DNA of 60,433 nt from Marinilactibacillus psychrotolerans (GTDB taxonomy: Bacteria > Bacillota > Bacilli > Lactobacillales > Carnobacteriaceae_A): NCBI RefSeq assembly GCF_900101525.1, contig NZ_FMZD01000015.1, positions 1 to 60,433 on the forward strand. The letters run 5' to 3'. Positions within the stretch are counted from its first letter, which is position 1. The number at the start of each line of letters is the position of its first letter. The notes under the pieces are model-generated. The model did no database searches. It worked only from the letters and a program-made list of their open reading frames with translations, and was not told the DNA's origin. The position numbers and the translations under genes are program-made. Positions 45,722 to 55,873 of this stretch are shown piece after piece.

Positions 45722-48628
45722 ATGGAATTAAATCAACGATATAATGGATTTGTTGTTACACATTTAGAAAAAATCCCAGAAGTAAAAGGAACAGTTTATC
45801 AAATAAAACATGAAAAGACAGACGCAACGATTGTGTATGTAGAGAATCCTAATGAAGAAAAAGTGTTTTCGATTGGCTTTAGAACACCTTCTAAGGATGA
45901 TAGTGGAATATTTCATATACTTGAACACGCTGTCTTAAATGGATCAAGAAAATATCCTTTAAAAGATCCTTTTGTAGAACTATTGAAAGGCTCTTTACAG
46001 ACTTTTTTAAATGCAATGACATTTAGCGAAAAAACAATTTATCCTGTTGCAAGCATGAATGAAGTAGATTTCTCAAATCTCATGGATGTATATTTAGATG
46101 CTGTTTTCTTCCCGAACGTTTTAAACAACAAACAAATTTTCCAGCAAGAAGGTTGGAATTTGAAATATAATGAAAGTGAAAGCCGATATGGATTTGAGGG
46201 AATTGTCTTCAATGAAATGAAAGGAGCACAATCTTCTTCTCAAAGAAGATTTATACAAGGGCTTGAAGCAGCATTGTACCCAAACACGCCATATGCTACG
46301 AATTCAGGAGGAACACCTCTATCTATTTTAGATTTAACTTGGGAACAATTAGTAGAAGCACATCAGACTTATTACCATCCTTCTAACAGTTTTATTTATT
46401 TATACGGAGAAATGAATATTGAAGAACAGCTAGATCATCTAGCGGAGTATTTAAATGAATTTAACTATCAAGATATTTCTAATAAACTGATTGATCTTAA
46501 AGGGGACTCCTCTCTATCGGAGACTGTAATTGAGTTTCCGATTGCAGAAGATGAAGGTAAGAAAAAACAAGCTTATCTTGGTTACGGAACTAAGTTTTCA
46601 ATAGAAAATAAATACGAATTATTGTTAGCTTTTGAAATCCTTGATGAAATCTTGTTGCGTGGAAATGATGCACCCTTAAAAAAACGTCTACTCCAAGAAG
46701 GAATCGGGAAAAATGTATTTGGATGGTTTGATACTTCTTCTACTATGCCCTCATTTAATATTGGCGTTAGTCAGACCGACGAAGCACAGAAAGATCGTTT
46801 TATAAATGAAATTAGTTCTGTATTAGAAAGATTGGTAAATGATGGGATTAATGAAGCGACAGTTCAAGCAGCGATTGCATCAGTAGAATTCCAATTGAGA
46901 GAAGGTGATTTTGGATCTTCCCCAGAGGGATTATACTATGGCATCAATGCAACTGAAGCCTGGGTCGCTAGTAGACCAGTTTTTCCTACTTTTAAATATG
47001 AAGAAAGCTTTAGTATGATTAAAGAGCAGCTAAATGAAAAATATTTTGAAAATTTAATTGAAAAATATCTATTAAATAATGAGAATAAAACAATTGCTGT
47101 AGGTATACCTTCAACTGAAATTGAAAAAGAAGAATATAAAGAAGAGCAAAATAAATTAGAGCAGTTTAAGGCGACTTTGACTGAAGATGATATAGTAGAA
47201 TTGATTCGAGAAAACGAAAAATTGGTCGCTTTCCAGACTACGATTGATTCTGAAGAAAATAAACGTACATTGCCAAATTTAAAACTAGCAGATATAAGTC
47301 AAGAACCAATCGAACTACCTTTAGAAAAAGAAATAGAGAATGAAATAGAGTTCTTATATCATGAATTAGAAACGAACAAACTAGCATACTATAACCTTTA
47401 TTTTAATGTATCTGCTATAAGTGATAGTGAATTACCTTATTATCGGTTATTCACTACTCTACTAAAAGAATTAGGGACTTCTAAATATACTAGTGAACAA
47501 TTATCGCAAGAAATTGCTATTAAGGTAGGGCAAATTTCTATTTCTAATCAAGTGTATGCTCCTGATATTGACAAAGCTGTGCATAAAATAAAAGTTGGAG
47601 TTAGAACCAAAGAATCTTTAATAAAGGAATCTGTAAGTTTAGTTAACCATATTATGACTGAAACAATCTTTGATGATAAAAATAAAATAAAGGAAACTTT
47701 AGGCCGGCTAAGTTCTTCAGTAAAACAATTTTTAGAAAATAGTGGACATGTAGCCGGTATGATGCGGGTGAACAGCCATTCATCCATTTCAGGACATATA
47801 ACTGAGCAATTAGAAGGAATCAGCTTTTATCGCTTTTTAACCAATCTAGAAGAGAATTTTGATGGTCAGTATGAAAATATAGTGGAACAGATGGAGAACA
47901 TTGCCCATAAAATCTTCAGTAGAAAAGAATTGACTGTAAGTTTTACAGGAGAAAAGGCTTTATTTAATAGTTTTAAAAAAGAAATATTAACTATAGACTA
48001 TCCTATATCTGAGTCAGTTAAAGCAATAAATGAATATAAACCAGAAATTAGTAAAGAAGCCTTCACAAATAGTAATTCAGTTGTATATGTTTCAAAAGGA
48101 TCAAATCTTAATTTAATTGGTGAAGAAGTAAGCGGATATCTTTCTGTTACTAATAGTATATTAAACTTAGAATACCTTTGGGAAAAACTGCGTGTAGTTG
48201 GGGGAGCGTATGGGGGTGGAATGTCATTATCTTCCAGTGGTAATATTGTATTTTATTCCTATAGAGATCCCAATATTTCTACTACGTTGAATACGTATGA
48301 TAAAGTAAGTGATTTTATTCAAAATTTAGAATTGAGTAATTTAGCACTTGAGCGATTTATTATTGGGACTATAGCCAAAATGGATCGGCCAATGAATGCT
48401 CGTATGAAAGGAAATGCTTCAGATGCAAATCATTTCCAACTAATAAGTGAAGCTAAACGTAAGCAAAGACGTAAAGAAATTTTAAACACTACACTCAATG
48501 ATATTAAAACGACTTCTGAGATATTTAATAAATTAAGGTCTTTAGAGTCAACCTGTGTGATAGGAAATGGAAGAATAATAGAAGAGAATTCCGCTGAATT
48601 TGACTACAAGGAAGGCTTATTCAAGTAA
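45722..48628 (+). CDS. M16C (presequence protease/insulinase-like) metallopeptidase
   Basis: A 968-aa peptidase with the inverted zinc motif HILEH (HxxEH, about 64-68) and the third ligand in FNEMKGAQSS (about 165). Size and order (LKDPFVELLKGSLQTFLNAMTF; SNSFIYLYGEMN) fit the PreP/Cym1 M16C group, in which two halves form a closed peptide-degrading chamber. The second half (about 530-968) has lost the zinc motif, as expected; LRVVGGAYGGGMS is a conserved piece of it. There is no signal peptide, so it should be cytoplasmic. CGGAGG precedes ATG 45722; an ATG at 45686 lacks such a site. Confidence 0.92.
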   Translation: MELNQRYNGFVVTHLEKIPEVKGTVYQIKHEKTDATIVYVENPNEEKVFSIGFRTPSKDDSGIFHILEHAVLNGSRKYPLKDPFVELLKGSLQTFLNAMTFSEKTIYPVASMNEVDFSNLMDVYLDAVFFPNVLNNKQIFQQEGWNLKYNESESRYGFEGIVFNEMKGAQSSSQRRFIQGLEAALYPNTPYATNSGGTPLSILDLTWEQLVEAHQTYYHPSNSFIYLYGEMNIEEQLDHLAEYLNEFNYQDISNKLIDLKGDSSLSETVIEFPIAEDEGKKKQAYLGYGTKFSIENKYELLLAFEILDEILLRGNDAPLKKRLLQEGIGKNVFGWFDTSSTMPSFNIGVSQTDEAQKDRFINEISSVLERLVNDGINEATVQAAIASVEFQLREGDFGSSPEGLYYGINATEAWVASRPVFPTFKYEESFSMIKEQLNEKYFENLIEKYLLNNENKTIAVGIPSTEIEKEEYKEEQNKLEQFKATLTEDDIVELIRENEKLVAFQTTIDSEENKRTLPNLKLADISQEPIELPLEKEIENEIEFLYHELETNKLAYYNLYFNVSAISDSELPYYRLFTTLLKELGTSKYTSEQLSQEIAIKVGQISISNQVYAPDIDKAVHKIKVGVRTKESLIKESVSLVNHIMTETIFDDKNKIKETLGRLSSSVKQFLENSGHVAGMMRVNSHSSISGHITEQLEGISFYRFLTNLEENFDGQYENIVEQMENIAHKIFSRKELTVSFTGEKALFNSFKKEILTIDYPISESVKAINEYKPEISKEAFTNSNSVVYVSKGSNLNLIGEEVSGYLSVTNSILNLEYLWEKLRVVGGAYGGGMSLSSSGNIVFYSYRDPNISTTLNTYDKVSDFIQNLELSNLALERFIIGTIAKMDRPMNARMKGNASDANHFQLISEAKRKQRRKEILNTTLNDIKTTSEIFNKLRSLESTCVIGNGRIIEENSAEFDYKEGLFK

Positions 48629-48754
48629 AAAGATAAAAAGTTGCATAAGGCAACATAATGAAGGTATAATCAATTCTAGTGTAATTGAAACGAGCAATAG
48701 TAACTTGAGAAAGGTTGAACGAATTGTTTTAATGATAAGAGGAGAATCGTAGTT

Positions 48755-49180
48755 ATGGAACGATCGGATGATCATCAAGTTATTTCACTCACACCTAGTG
48801 CAAAAACTTATTATGGGCGAGCGATGATAGCATATGAAAAAACGAATTTTGAAAGAGCAAAAAACCACTTTAAAACAGGAATTAGTTTAGCTAAGAATGA
48901 AGAAGAAAAAATGTTTGGTCATATTCAGCTTGCATTGATTTATCAGCATTCTTTTGAATTTGAAAAATCAGTTGAACTATTTGATTCACTTTTAAATAAT
49001 CTAATTCAAAGATATCATGAAGTTTATTTTTTTCAAGCAACAAATTATTTGCATTTAAAAGAATACAATAAAGCTCTATCATTATTAGAAAAATATATTG
49101 AAGGAAATCATTCAGGTTCTTATAAATTAGAAGCTTTAGAAATGAAGAAAATAATTGAAACGCAATCGAAAGGCATTTGA
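48755..49180 (+). CDS. Tetratricopeptide-repeat protein
   Basis: A 141-aa cytoplasmic protein made of about three TPR-like helical pairs: AKTYYGRAMIAYEKTNFERAKNHF (about 17-40), MFGHIQLALIYQHSFEFEKSVELF (about 52-75) and YFFQATNYLHLKEYNKALSLLEKYI (about 90-114). Such repeats bind partner proteins; no partner can be named. It has its own ribosome binding site (AAGAGGAG) and lies between the M16C protease and trxB. Confidence 0.8.
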   Translation: MERSDDHQVISLTPSAKTYYGRAMIAYEKTNFERAKNHFKTGISLAKNEEEKMFGHIQLALIYQHSFEFEKSVELFDSLLNNLIQRYHEVYFFQATNYLHLKEYNKALSLLEKYIEGNHSGSYKLEALEMKKIIETQSKGI

Positions 49181-49279
49181 TTGAAAAATTGAAACTTACT
49201 AAAAGTAAGAAAAAACACTAGCGTATTGACTAGCATTTCTATTATAATAGAAAGAGAAACAGTTGAAAGGAGTTATTAT

Positions 49280-50233
49280 ATGGAAGTCATTGATAAAATA
49301 TATGACGTAATTGTCATTGGTGCAGGTCCTGGTGGTTTAACTGCTGGACTTTATGCTTCTCGCTCTAACTTAGCTACACTGATGCTCGAGAGAGGCCTTC
49401 CAGGCGGACAAATGAATAATACCGCTGAAATTGAAAATTATTCTGGATTTAATAGTATCCTTGGACCAGATCTTTCCACAAAAATGTTTGAAGGTTCACA
49501 GCAATTCGGTGCTGAATATGCATATGGAGATGTTCAGGAAATAATTAATGGGGAAGAATATAAAGAAATCGTAACCTCTAATAAAACATTTCGTACACGA
49601 TCAATTATTGTAGCAACTGGTGCAGAGCATAAGAAACTGGGTGTTACTGGAGAAGCTGAATTTAATGGGCGAGGCGTATCTTATTGTGCCGTCTGTGATG
49701 GAGCTTTCTTCAAGCAAAAGCACATTATCGTAGTTGGTGGAGGAGACTCTGCTGTTGAAGAAGGAACCTATTTAACGCAATTTGCTAGTAAAGTAACGAT
49801 TGTTCATAGAAGAGATTCTCTTCGCGCACAAAAAATTCTCCAAGATAGAGCGTTTAAAAACGATAAAATCGAATTTGTCTGGAACTCTGTTGTAGAAGAA
49901 ATTGAAGGCGAGAATGCTGTCAATGCTGTGCGCATTAAAAATATCCAAACGGGGGAAACTTCTACTTTAGAAGCAGAAGGTACTTTTATCTATATCGGGT
50001 TATTACCTAATTCCGATCAATTCCGATCATTAGAAATTACTGATGAAGAAGGTTGGATTGAAACAGATGAAAATATGGAAACGAACATTCCAGGAATTTT
50101 TGCTGTTGGAGATGTGCGCAAAACAGTATTGCGTCAAGTAGCCACAGCTGTTGGAGATGGTTCTGTCGCTGGTAATGCTGCTTACCAATATGTTGAAGAG
50201 TTGAAAGAAAAATTGGAAAAACAAAGTGTTTAA
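49280..50233 (+). CDS. trxB: Thioredoxin reductase
   Basis: TrxB transfers electrons from NADPH via FAD to thioredoxin. The 317-aa protein has the FAD-binding VIGAGPGGLTAGLYASR (about 13), the redox pair CAVC in SYCAVCDGAFF (about 136-139), the NADPH-binding VVGGGDSAVEEG (about 155) and GIFAVGDVRKTVLRQVATAVGDG (about 275). GAAAGGAG precedes ATG 49280. The frame is open to 49226, but those 18 residues are not family-like. Confidence 0.96.
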   Translation: MEVIDKIYDVIVIGAGPGGLTAGLYASRSNLATLMLERGLPGGQMNNTAEIENYSGFNSILGPDLSTKMFEGSQQFGAEYAYGDVQEIINGEEYKEIVTSNKTFRTRSIIVATGAEHKKLGVTGEAEFNGRGVSYCAVCDGAFFKQKHIIVVGGGDSAVEEGTYLTQFASKVTIVHRRDSLRAQKILQDRAFKNDKIEFVWNSVVEEIEGENAVNAVRIKNIQTGETSTLEAEGTFIYIGLLPNSDQFRSLEITDEEGWIETDENMETNIPGIFAVGDVRKTVLRQVATAVGDGSVAGNAAYQYVEELKEKLEKQSV

Positions 50234-50277
50234 CTCTAATCGTTAAATGTGTTTGATTTTTAATATGATAAATAAAA

Positions 50278-50350
50278 AGTATGGTTTTAAGTATCATTAA
50301 AGCTTTAGAAAATGTCTAAAGTTTTATGAATCTTAAAACTGTGCTTTTTT
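50278..50350 (+). terminator. Terminator after trxB
   Basis: A long interrupted stem: GTTTTAAG pairs with CTTAAAAC, with inner CTTTAGA/TCTAAAG, and the structure ends in TTTTTT. Confidence 0.75.
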
Positions 50351-50353
50351 ATA

Positions 50354-50382
50354 TTGTTAAACAGTCTTAAAATGCGTATAAT
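50354..50382 (+). promoter_or_regulatory. pgcA promoter
   Basis: TTGTTA (50354-50359), 17-bp spacer, TATAAT (50377-50382), about 110 bp before the start codon. Confidence 0.75.
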
Positions 50383-50490
50383 AAGAGGTGTTATGTAAGC
50401 CTTTTATATCAAGTTCATGCATAAAAAAAATAAAAATGGTACAATTAAATCAATATCAAAATAAAATTACTTAAAAGAGAGGTTATATAT

Positions 50491-52224
50491 ATGAAGTGGC
50501 AAGAAACCTACAATACATGGAAAAATCATTCTAAACTAGATGCAGATATTTTAAAAGATTTAGAAAATATTGAACAAGATGAATCTCAATTAGAAGATGC
50601 TTTTTATGCTCCACTTGAATTTGGTACAGCGGGTATGCGAGGGATCATTGGTGCAGGTATTAATCGAATGAATATTTATACTGTGCGTCAAGCAACTGAA
50701 GGTCTTGCCTTATTTATTGAGGAAGAACAAGGTGAGCAAGCTAAGAAAAGTGGAGTAGTAATAGCTTACGATTCTCGTCATATGTCTAAAGAATTTGCTA
50801 TTGAGTCAGCTAGAACTTTAGGTGCTCATGGCATAAAAGCTTATGTATTTGAAAGTTTGCGTCCCACTCCAGAACTTTCTTTCGCAGTACGTCATCTTCA
50901 AGCTGCTGCAGGAATTATGATAACCGCTAGTCACAATCCATCTGAATATAATGGCTACAAAGTGTACGGAGAAGATGGCGGGCAATTACCTCCTAAAGAG
51001 GCAGACGATTTAACAAGGTATGTAAGAAGTGTGGAAGATATGCTTGCGATTGAAGTTGCTGAAGAATCTGAAATCAAGGAAAATGGCCTCTTAGAAATTA
51101 TTGGTGAAAATGTTGATAAAGCTTATTTGGATGCAATGGAAAGAGTAACGATTAACCCTGATATGATCGATAGAGTAGCCAATGATTTAACCATAGTATT
51201 CACTCCCTTACATGGAACTGGGAAGATGATAGGAGTAAAAGCATTAAAACAAGCTGGATTCCGTAATATTGAACTTGTTCCTGAACAAGCTGAACCAGAC
51301 CCAGAATTTTCAACCGTTAAATCTCCTAACCCGGAAGATCCGGCTGCATTCGAAAAAGCGATAGAACTTGGATGTAAAATAGATGCCGACATTCTGATTG
51401 CGACCGATCCAGATGCTGATCGCCTAGGTATGGCTGTGAGAACAGCTAAGGGTCACTATGAGGTGTTAACCGGGAATCAAATTGCTAGTTTGATGTTAGA
51501 CTACATTCTGAGAGCTCACCGTGAAACTGGAACTTTACCTCAAAATAGTGTCATAATCAAATCAATTGTATCAAGCGATTTACCAAAATCTATCGCTGAA
51601 AAAAGCGGTGTAAAAACAATTGATGTATTAACTGGATTTAAATTTATAGCTGAAAAAATCAAACAATATGAACAAGATTATTCTCATACATTTATGTATG
51701 GATTCGAAGAAAGTTATGGTTATCTTGTGCAACCTTTTGTTCGGGATAAGGATGCCATACAAGCATTAATTATGAGTGCTGAAATGGCTGCTTATCATAA
51801 AGAAAGAAATTATAGTTGTTTTGATGCTTTACAAGATCTTTATCATGAATATGGTCACTATAAAGAAAAAACTATTTCAATCAAAATGGACGGAATCCAA
51901 GGCGCTCAAAAAATCAATGATTTAATGGAAAGATTAAGAAATGATTCACCAAAAAGTTTTGGTGGAATTAAAATTAAAGAAATTGAAGATTTTAAAACGG
52001 GTAAACGTATAAACGAGGATGGAATAGAAGAAACAATTGATATGCCATCAGCTGACGTTTTAAAATATCGTTTAGTAGATTCTAGTTGGATAGCAGCGCG
52101 TCCTTCTGGTACAGAACCAAAAATTAAATTCTATATTGCTGCTTTTGATGACTCAGGTGTAGCTGTTGAAGAAAAAATTACTGCATTTGAAAAAGCGATA
52201 CAAAGAATTGTAGAAGATAATTAG
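50491..52224 (+). CDS. pgcA: Phosphoglucomutase (alpha-D-phosphohexomutase family)
   Basis: PgcA interconverts glucose-6-phosphate and glucose-1-phosphate, supplying GalU. The 577-aa protein has FGTAGMRGIIGAG (about 46), the phosphoserine loop TASHNPSEYNGYKVYG (about 146-161), the metal-binding DPDADRLG (about 306), GFKFIAEKI, GFEESYGYL and the phosphate-binding RPSGTEPKIKFY (about 537). It is monocistronic, with a clear promoter and a terminator on both sides. Confidence 0.96.
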   Translation: MKWQETYNTWKNHSKLDADILKDLENIEQDESQLEDAFYAPLEFGTAGMRGIIGAGINRMNIYTVRQATEGLALFIEEEQGEQAKKSGVVIAYDSRHMSKEFAIESARTLGAHGIKAYVFESLRPTPELSFAVRHLQAAAGIMITASHNPSEYNGYKVYGEDGGQLPPKEADDLTRYVRSVEDMLAIEVAEESEIKENGLLEIIGENVDKAYLDAMERVTINPDMIDRVANDLTIVFTPLHGTGKMIGVKALKQAGFRNIELVPEQAEPDPEFSTVKSPNPEDPAAFEKAIELGCKIDADILIATDPDADRLGMAVRTAKGHYEVLTGNQIASLMLDYILRAHRETGTLPQNSVIIKSIVSSDLPKSIAEKSGVKTIDVLTGFKFIAEKIKQYEQDYSHTFMYGFEESYGYLVQPFVRDKDAIQALIMSAEMAAYHKERNYSCFDALQDLYHEYGHYKEKTISIKMDGIQGAQKINDLMERLRNDSPKSFGGIKIKEIEDFKTGKRINEDGIEETIDMPSADVLKYRLVDSSWIAARPSGTEPKIKFYIAAFDDSGVAVEEKITAFEKAIQRIVEDN

Positions 52225-52258
52225 ATCAACTGTTATTAAAGAAATGAGTATTCAATAT

Positions 52259-52303
52259 TAAAAACAGAGTATCTCTAGGTTTTATAGAGTTGCTCTGTTT
52301 TTA
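52259..52303 (+). terminator. Terminator after pgcA
   Basis: AAAACAGAG pairs with CTCTGTTTT; inner bases pair imperfectly. A T-rich tail follows. Confidence 0.8.
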
Positions 52304-52423
52304 TCTATTTCTATACAAATTTATATTCAATATAAATTTTATCAAGGTGTATCTCTTTAGGTACATGCAAATGTTTTTTATAATAAGTGAATAAATGGAA
52401 TCAAAGAAAGGATGCTAATTGCT

Positions 52424-52618
52424 ATGGATAAAAATGTCGGAGAATTAGATAGTACTATACGAATTATTTTTGGAGCGGCTTTAGCGCCATTACTCTTATT
52501 TACAAAAGGAATAGGTAAAATAGTAGGAATAGTTGGTATAGCTTTACTGGTATCAGGAAAAACACAAAAATGTGGAATGTATGAAGTGACTGGAAAAAGC
52601 ACTTTGAAAAGTGATTAG
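52424..52618 (+). CDS. DUF2892 small membrane protein
   Basis: A 64-aa protein with the DUF2892 pattern: MDKNVGELDSTIRIIFGAALAPLLLF, then a second hydrophobic segment (IVGIVGIALLVSG) and KCGMYEVTGKST. DUF2892 is a short two-helix inner-membrane unit, often fused to rhodanese domains in other proteins; here it is alone and its function is unknown. ATG 52424 is preferred, since the AAAGGAT site overlaps the alternative ATG at 52412. It is followed by a strong terminator. Confidence 0.8.
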   Translation: MDKNVGELDSTIRIIFGAALAPLLLFTKGIGKIVGIVGIALLVSGKTQKCGMYEVTGKSTLKSD

Positions 52619-52924
52619 AAAAATTAATGAATGTTCAGCGAAATAGGGAATGATAGGTTAACTTTTTTTGGAACTGCTAATAGAATAGAGAGTTAAAAGG
52701 ACAATCAAACTAGCGTTTCTTTTCTAGATTTGATTGTCCTTTTAATACTGCTTGAAATTATATAATTCATTAGGAGCATAAATAGGTTAATATTGAGGTA
52801 ATATTTTTAAATTAATGTATACACAGGCTATACATGACACGCCCGGAATGTTATAATGTAAGGAATGGACAGAATAGAGTGTTAAACTAATGTGGGACTT
52901 TTATAGAAAAAGGAGTGTTGAGCT
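52619..52924 (+). promoter_or_regulatory. Intergenic region before rapZ
   Basis: It holds the terminator at 52695-52744 and the rapZ promoter. TATAAT at 52852-52857 is preceded by TGT (extended -10). TGTATA-N7-TATACA (52816-52834) lies where a -35 would be and could be a regulator site. GGAGTG precedes rapZ. Confidence 0.55.
52695..52744 (+). terminator. Terminator after the DUF2892 gene
   Basis: AAAAGGACAATCAAA (52695-52709) pairs with TTTGATTGTCCTTTT (52729-52743); an inner CTAG pairing extends the stem. Confidence 0.9.
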
Positions 52925-53812
52925 ATGGGAGAAAATATTGAACTTGTTATCATTACAGGTATGAGTGGCGCTGGTAAAACCGTTGCCATGCAGAGCTTTG
53001 AAGATATGGGGTATTATTGTGTTGATAATATGCCGCCAAATTTACTTCCAACATTCTGGGATTTAGTCAGAGAATCTGGTCATTTTTCAAAGATTGCTTT
53101 AGTTATGGATTTAAGAATGCGGGATTTCTTTGAACAAATGAAAGAAACCATTTTGAAAGTTGAAAATAGTCCCCATATTACTACGCGTATTTTGTATTTA
53201 GAAGCAACAGAAAAAGAACTTGTTTCTCGATATAAAGAAACTCGTCGTTCACATCCTTTAGCAACAAACGGACGCACAATAGATGGGATAAGAAAAGAAA
53301 AAGAGCTGCTTGAAGATATTAAAACGCGAGCTCAAGTTGTGTTGGATACGACAAATTTAACTCCAAGACAATTAAGAGAAAAATTAATTGAAAGTTTTAA
53401 AGCAAAAGAAAAAGAAATGTTTCGTGTCGAAATGGTCTCTTTTGGGTTTAAATATGGATTGCCTATTGATGCAGATATTGTGATGGATGTTAGGTTCTTG
53501 CCAAACCCTCATTATATCGAAGAATTGAGACCTCAGACTGGTTTAGATAAGAAAGTATATGATTATGTTATGCAGCAGCCTGAAACAGAGCCATTTTACA
53601 AAAAATTTGCAGAGCTACTAGATTATTCTTTACCAGGATATAAAAGAGAAGGAAAGAGTAATATTACAATTGCGATTGGTTGTACTGGCGGAAAACATCG
53701 TTCTGTAGCCATCGCCGAACGATTAGGTCATAAAGTTGAAGCAGATGGGTATTTAGTTAATATTACTCATCGTGATAAAGACAAAACGAAGGAGTCAACC
53801 GTGAGATCATGA
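52925..53812 (+). CDS. rapZ: RapZ (YvcJ), nucleotide-binding regulator
   Basis: A P-loop protein of the RapZ/YvcJ family, 295 aa. In E. coli it is an RNA adaptor controlling GlmS; in Bacillus YvcJ is a nucleotide hydrolase linked to competence. Walker A GMSGAGKTVA lies at about 12-21, the Walker B-like region VMDLRMRDFF near 58, and the C-terminal signature IAIGCTGGKHRSVAIAERLG near 242-261. yvcK overlaps it by 4 bp. The trio rapZ-yvcK-whiA is strongly conserved in Firmicutes. Confidence 0.96.
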   Translation: MGENIELVIITGMSGAGKTVAMQSFEDMGYYCVDNMPPNLLPTFWDLVRESGHFSKIALVMDLRMRDFFEQMKETILKVENSPHITTRILYLEATEKELVSRYKETRRSHPLATNGRTIDGIRKEKELLEDIKTRAQVVLDTTNLTPRQLREKLIESFKAKEKEMFRVEMVSFGFKYGLPIDADIVMDVRFLPNPHYIEELRPQTGLDKKVYDYVMQQPETEPFYKKFAELLDYSLPGYKREGKSNITIAIGCTGGKHRSVAIAERLGHKVEADGYLVNITHRDKDKTKESTVRS

Positions 53813-54822
53813 TAAAAACAAGATTAAAAAAAAGGCGTCCTAAAATTGTTGTGATTGGTGGTGGCACCGGACTTCCAGTTATATTAAAAAGTTTAAAAGA
53901 GAAAGAAGCGGATGTTACTGCAGTCGTAACTGTAGCAGACGATGGAGGAAGTAGTGGGGCACTGCGAGAAACCCTCAATGCTGTTCCACCAGGAGACTTA
54001 AGAAATGTTTTAATTGCATTGTCAGAAATTCCTCAAGTGCACAAGGATATTTTTCAGTATCGTTTTCAATCTGAGGATCAGTCTTTATCGGGGCATTCGA
54101 TCGGCAACCTGATTATTTCAGCAACTGCAGATATGAAAGGAAACATTTACGAAGCTATTCAGATTCTAGCAAAAATGATGCTAGTCAAAGGTCATGTATA
54201 TCCAGCTGCTGAAGAACCACTTGTTTTAAATGCACGGTATATGGATGGAACGACTGCAAAAGGCGAGTCACACATCGCTCAATCTGGCAAATTGATCGAT
54301 TATGTTGCGTTGTCCTGTGTAGGAGAACCTCATCCAATCAAAGCAAGCAGGAAAGTCGTTTCAGCAATCATGGATGCAGATATGGTTGTTTTAGGCCCAG
54401 GTAGTCTATTCACAAGCATCTTACCAAATTTAATGATTCCTGATATAGGAAAAGCAGTTATGGCTACAGAAGCAAACGTCGTATATATCTGTAATATTAT
54501 GACTCAATTAGGAGAAACTGAAGGGATGTCAGACGCTGATCATATTGACGTACTGCATCGACATTTAGGTGAAAAATTTATAGATATTGCATTAGCGAAC
54601 ATCGGCAAAGTTCCTGCTGAGTATGTAGAAGAAGAACAGTCGACAGAAAATCTGCTCCAAGTAGAACATGATTTCAAAGGTTTGAAAAAAGCAGTGCCAC
54701 ATATTATCTCTGATGATTTTCTAGAGATGAGGAATCATGGTGTTTATCATAATGGTGAAAAAGTAGCTGAAGAGATTTTTAGAACTGCTTTTAACTCTCA
54801 ACGAGCTTTTAAAAACTTTTAA
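53809..54822 (+). CDS. yvcK: YvcK (GlmR), gluconeogenesis factor
   Basis: A 337-aa CofD-like protein that binds UDP-GlcNAc in Bacillus and stimulates GlmS, directing carbon into peptidoglycan precursors. The N-terminal Rossmann motif is VVIGGGTGLPVIL (about 14-26), followed by TVADDGGSSGALRE (about 45), PPGDLRNVLIAL (about 62), HSIGNLI and GPGSLFTSILPNLM (about 200). ATG 53809 overlaps rapZ by 4 bp (ATGA). It could link the nag genes at the left of the window to wall synthesis. Confidence 0.96.
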   Translation: MIKTRLKKRRPKIVVIGGGTGLPVILKSLKEKEADVTAVVTVADDGGSSGALRETLNAVPPGDLRNVLIALSEIPQVHKDIFQYRFQSEDQSLSGHSIGNLIISATADMKGNIYEAIQILAKMMLVKGHVYPAAEEPLVLNARYMDGTTAKGESHIAQSGKLIDYVALSCVGEPHPIKASRKVVSAIMDADMVVLGPGSLFTSILPNLMIPDIGKAVMATEANVVYICNIMTQLGETEGMSDADHIDVLHRHLGEKFIDIALANIGKVPAEYVEEEQSTENLLQVEHDFKGLKKAVPHIISDDFLEMRNHGVYHNGEKVAEEIFRTAFNSQRAFKNF

Positions 54823-54855
54823 GAAGAAGTGCTTCAAATGAAGGGAGGGAATGGA

Positions 54856-55791
54856 ATGTCATTTGCAGCTGATGTAAAAAAAGAACTGACCATGCTAGAA
54901 GTTCATCCTGAACATGCAAAAGCTGAACTAGCAGCATTAATTAGAATGAATGGGACCTTAAGTATAGTTAATAAAGAATTCTTGTTGAATGTACAAACTG
55001 AAAATGCAGCAATTGCAAGACGAATCTATTCTCTAATCAAAGATAATTTTGATGTGGAATCGGAGCTTTTGGTTCGAAAAAAGATGAAATTAAAGAAAAA
55101 TAATGTGTACATTGTTCGATTGAAAAGTGGCAGTAAACTGATTTTATCGGAACTAGGTATAATGGATGGGATGTTGTATCATGGACATATCCCAAATGAA
55201 ATTCTGACTAGTAGACAAAAAGCTAAATCTTATCTTAGAGGGGCATTTCTGGCTGGAGGATCTGTCAATAGTCCTGGAACGAGTCGGTATCACCTTGAAA
55301 TTCATTCTAGCTATGAAGAGCATAATGAAGACATCTGTCAGATGATGCAAGAATTTGAATTGAATGGTCGAACGCATGAAAGAAGAAATGGGTACATTGT
55401 TTATTTGAAAGAATCTGAGAAAATAGCAAACTTTTTAGCTTTGATAGGTGCTACAGGGAGTATGTTCAAGTTTGAAGATGTGCGAATTGTAAGAGATATG
55501 CGAAACTCGGTCAACCGTCTTGTGAACTGTGAGAATGCGAATATGAATAAGACAATTGATGCAGCCGGTAGACAAATTGAGAATATCAAATTTATTGACC
55601 GTATTGTTGGTCTTAACTCTATTCCTGACAAGCTTCAAGAAATTGCCTTATTAAGAGTTGAATACCCCGATATCAGCTTAAAAGAATTAGGAGAACTTGT
55701 ACCTAATGGGGGCGTTTCTAAATCCGGCGTCAATCATCGATTACGCAAACTAAATCAGATGGCAGAAGAGCTGAAACAGCAGCATGCTTAG
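54856..55791 (+). CDS. whiA: WhiA, DNA-binding sporulation/division-type regulator
   Basis: A 311-aa WhiA protein: N-terminal LAGLIDADG homing-endonuclease-like domain without nuclease function (about 10-200; [15 protein letters not shown]) and a C-terminal HTH (about 225-305; [25 protein letters not shown]). In non-sporulating Firmicutes it affects division and chromosome segregation. I chose ATG 54856 ([12 protein letters not shown]) after GGGAGGG; the GTG at 54829 adds 9 non-family residues. It is the last gene of the rapZ operon. Confidence 0.96.
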   Translation: MSFAADVKKELTMLEVHPEHAKAELAALIRMNGTLSIVNKEFLLNVQTENAAIARRIYSLIKDNFDVESELLVRKKMKLKKNNVYIVRLKSGSKLILSELGIMDGMLYHGHIPNEILTSRQKAKSYLRGAFLAGGSVNSPGTSRYHLEIHSSYEEHNEDICQMMQEFELNGRTHERRNGYIVYLKESEKIANFLALIGATGSMFKFEDVRIVRDMRNSVNRLVNCENANMNKTIDAAGRQIENIKFIDRIVGLNSIPDKLQEIALLRVEYPDISLKELGELVPNGGVSKSGVNHRLRKLNQMAEELKQQHA

Positions 55792-55796
55792 GAAGT

Positions 55797-55832
55797 AAGG
55801 ATATCCAGCTTTAATAGAATCAGGATATCCTT
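55797..55832 (+). terminator. Hairpin after whiA, probable terminator
   Basis: AAGGATATCC pairs perfectly with GGATATCCTT around a 16-base loop. The tail TTGTAAAA is poor in T. Confidence 0.6.
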
Positions 55833-55873
55833 GTAAAAACAGATAAAATAAAGTAAAATTACAGAGTTGTCAA

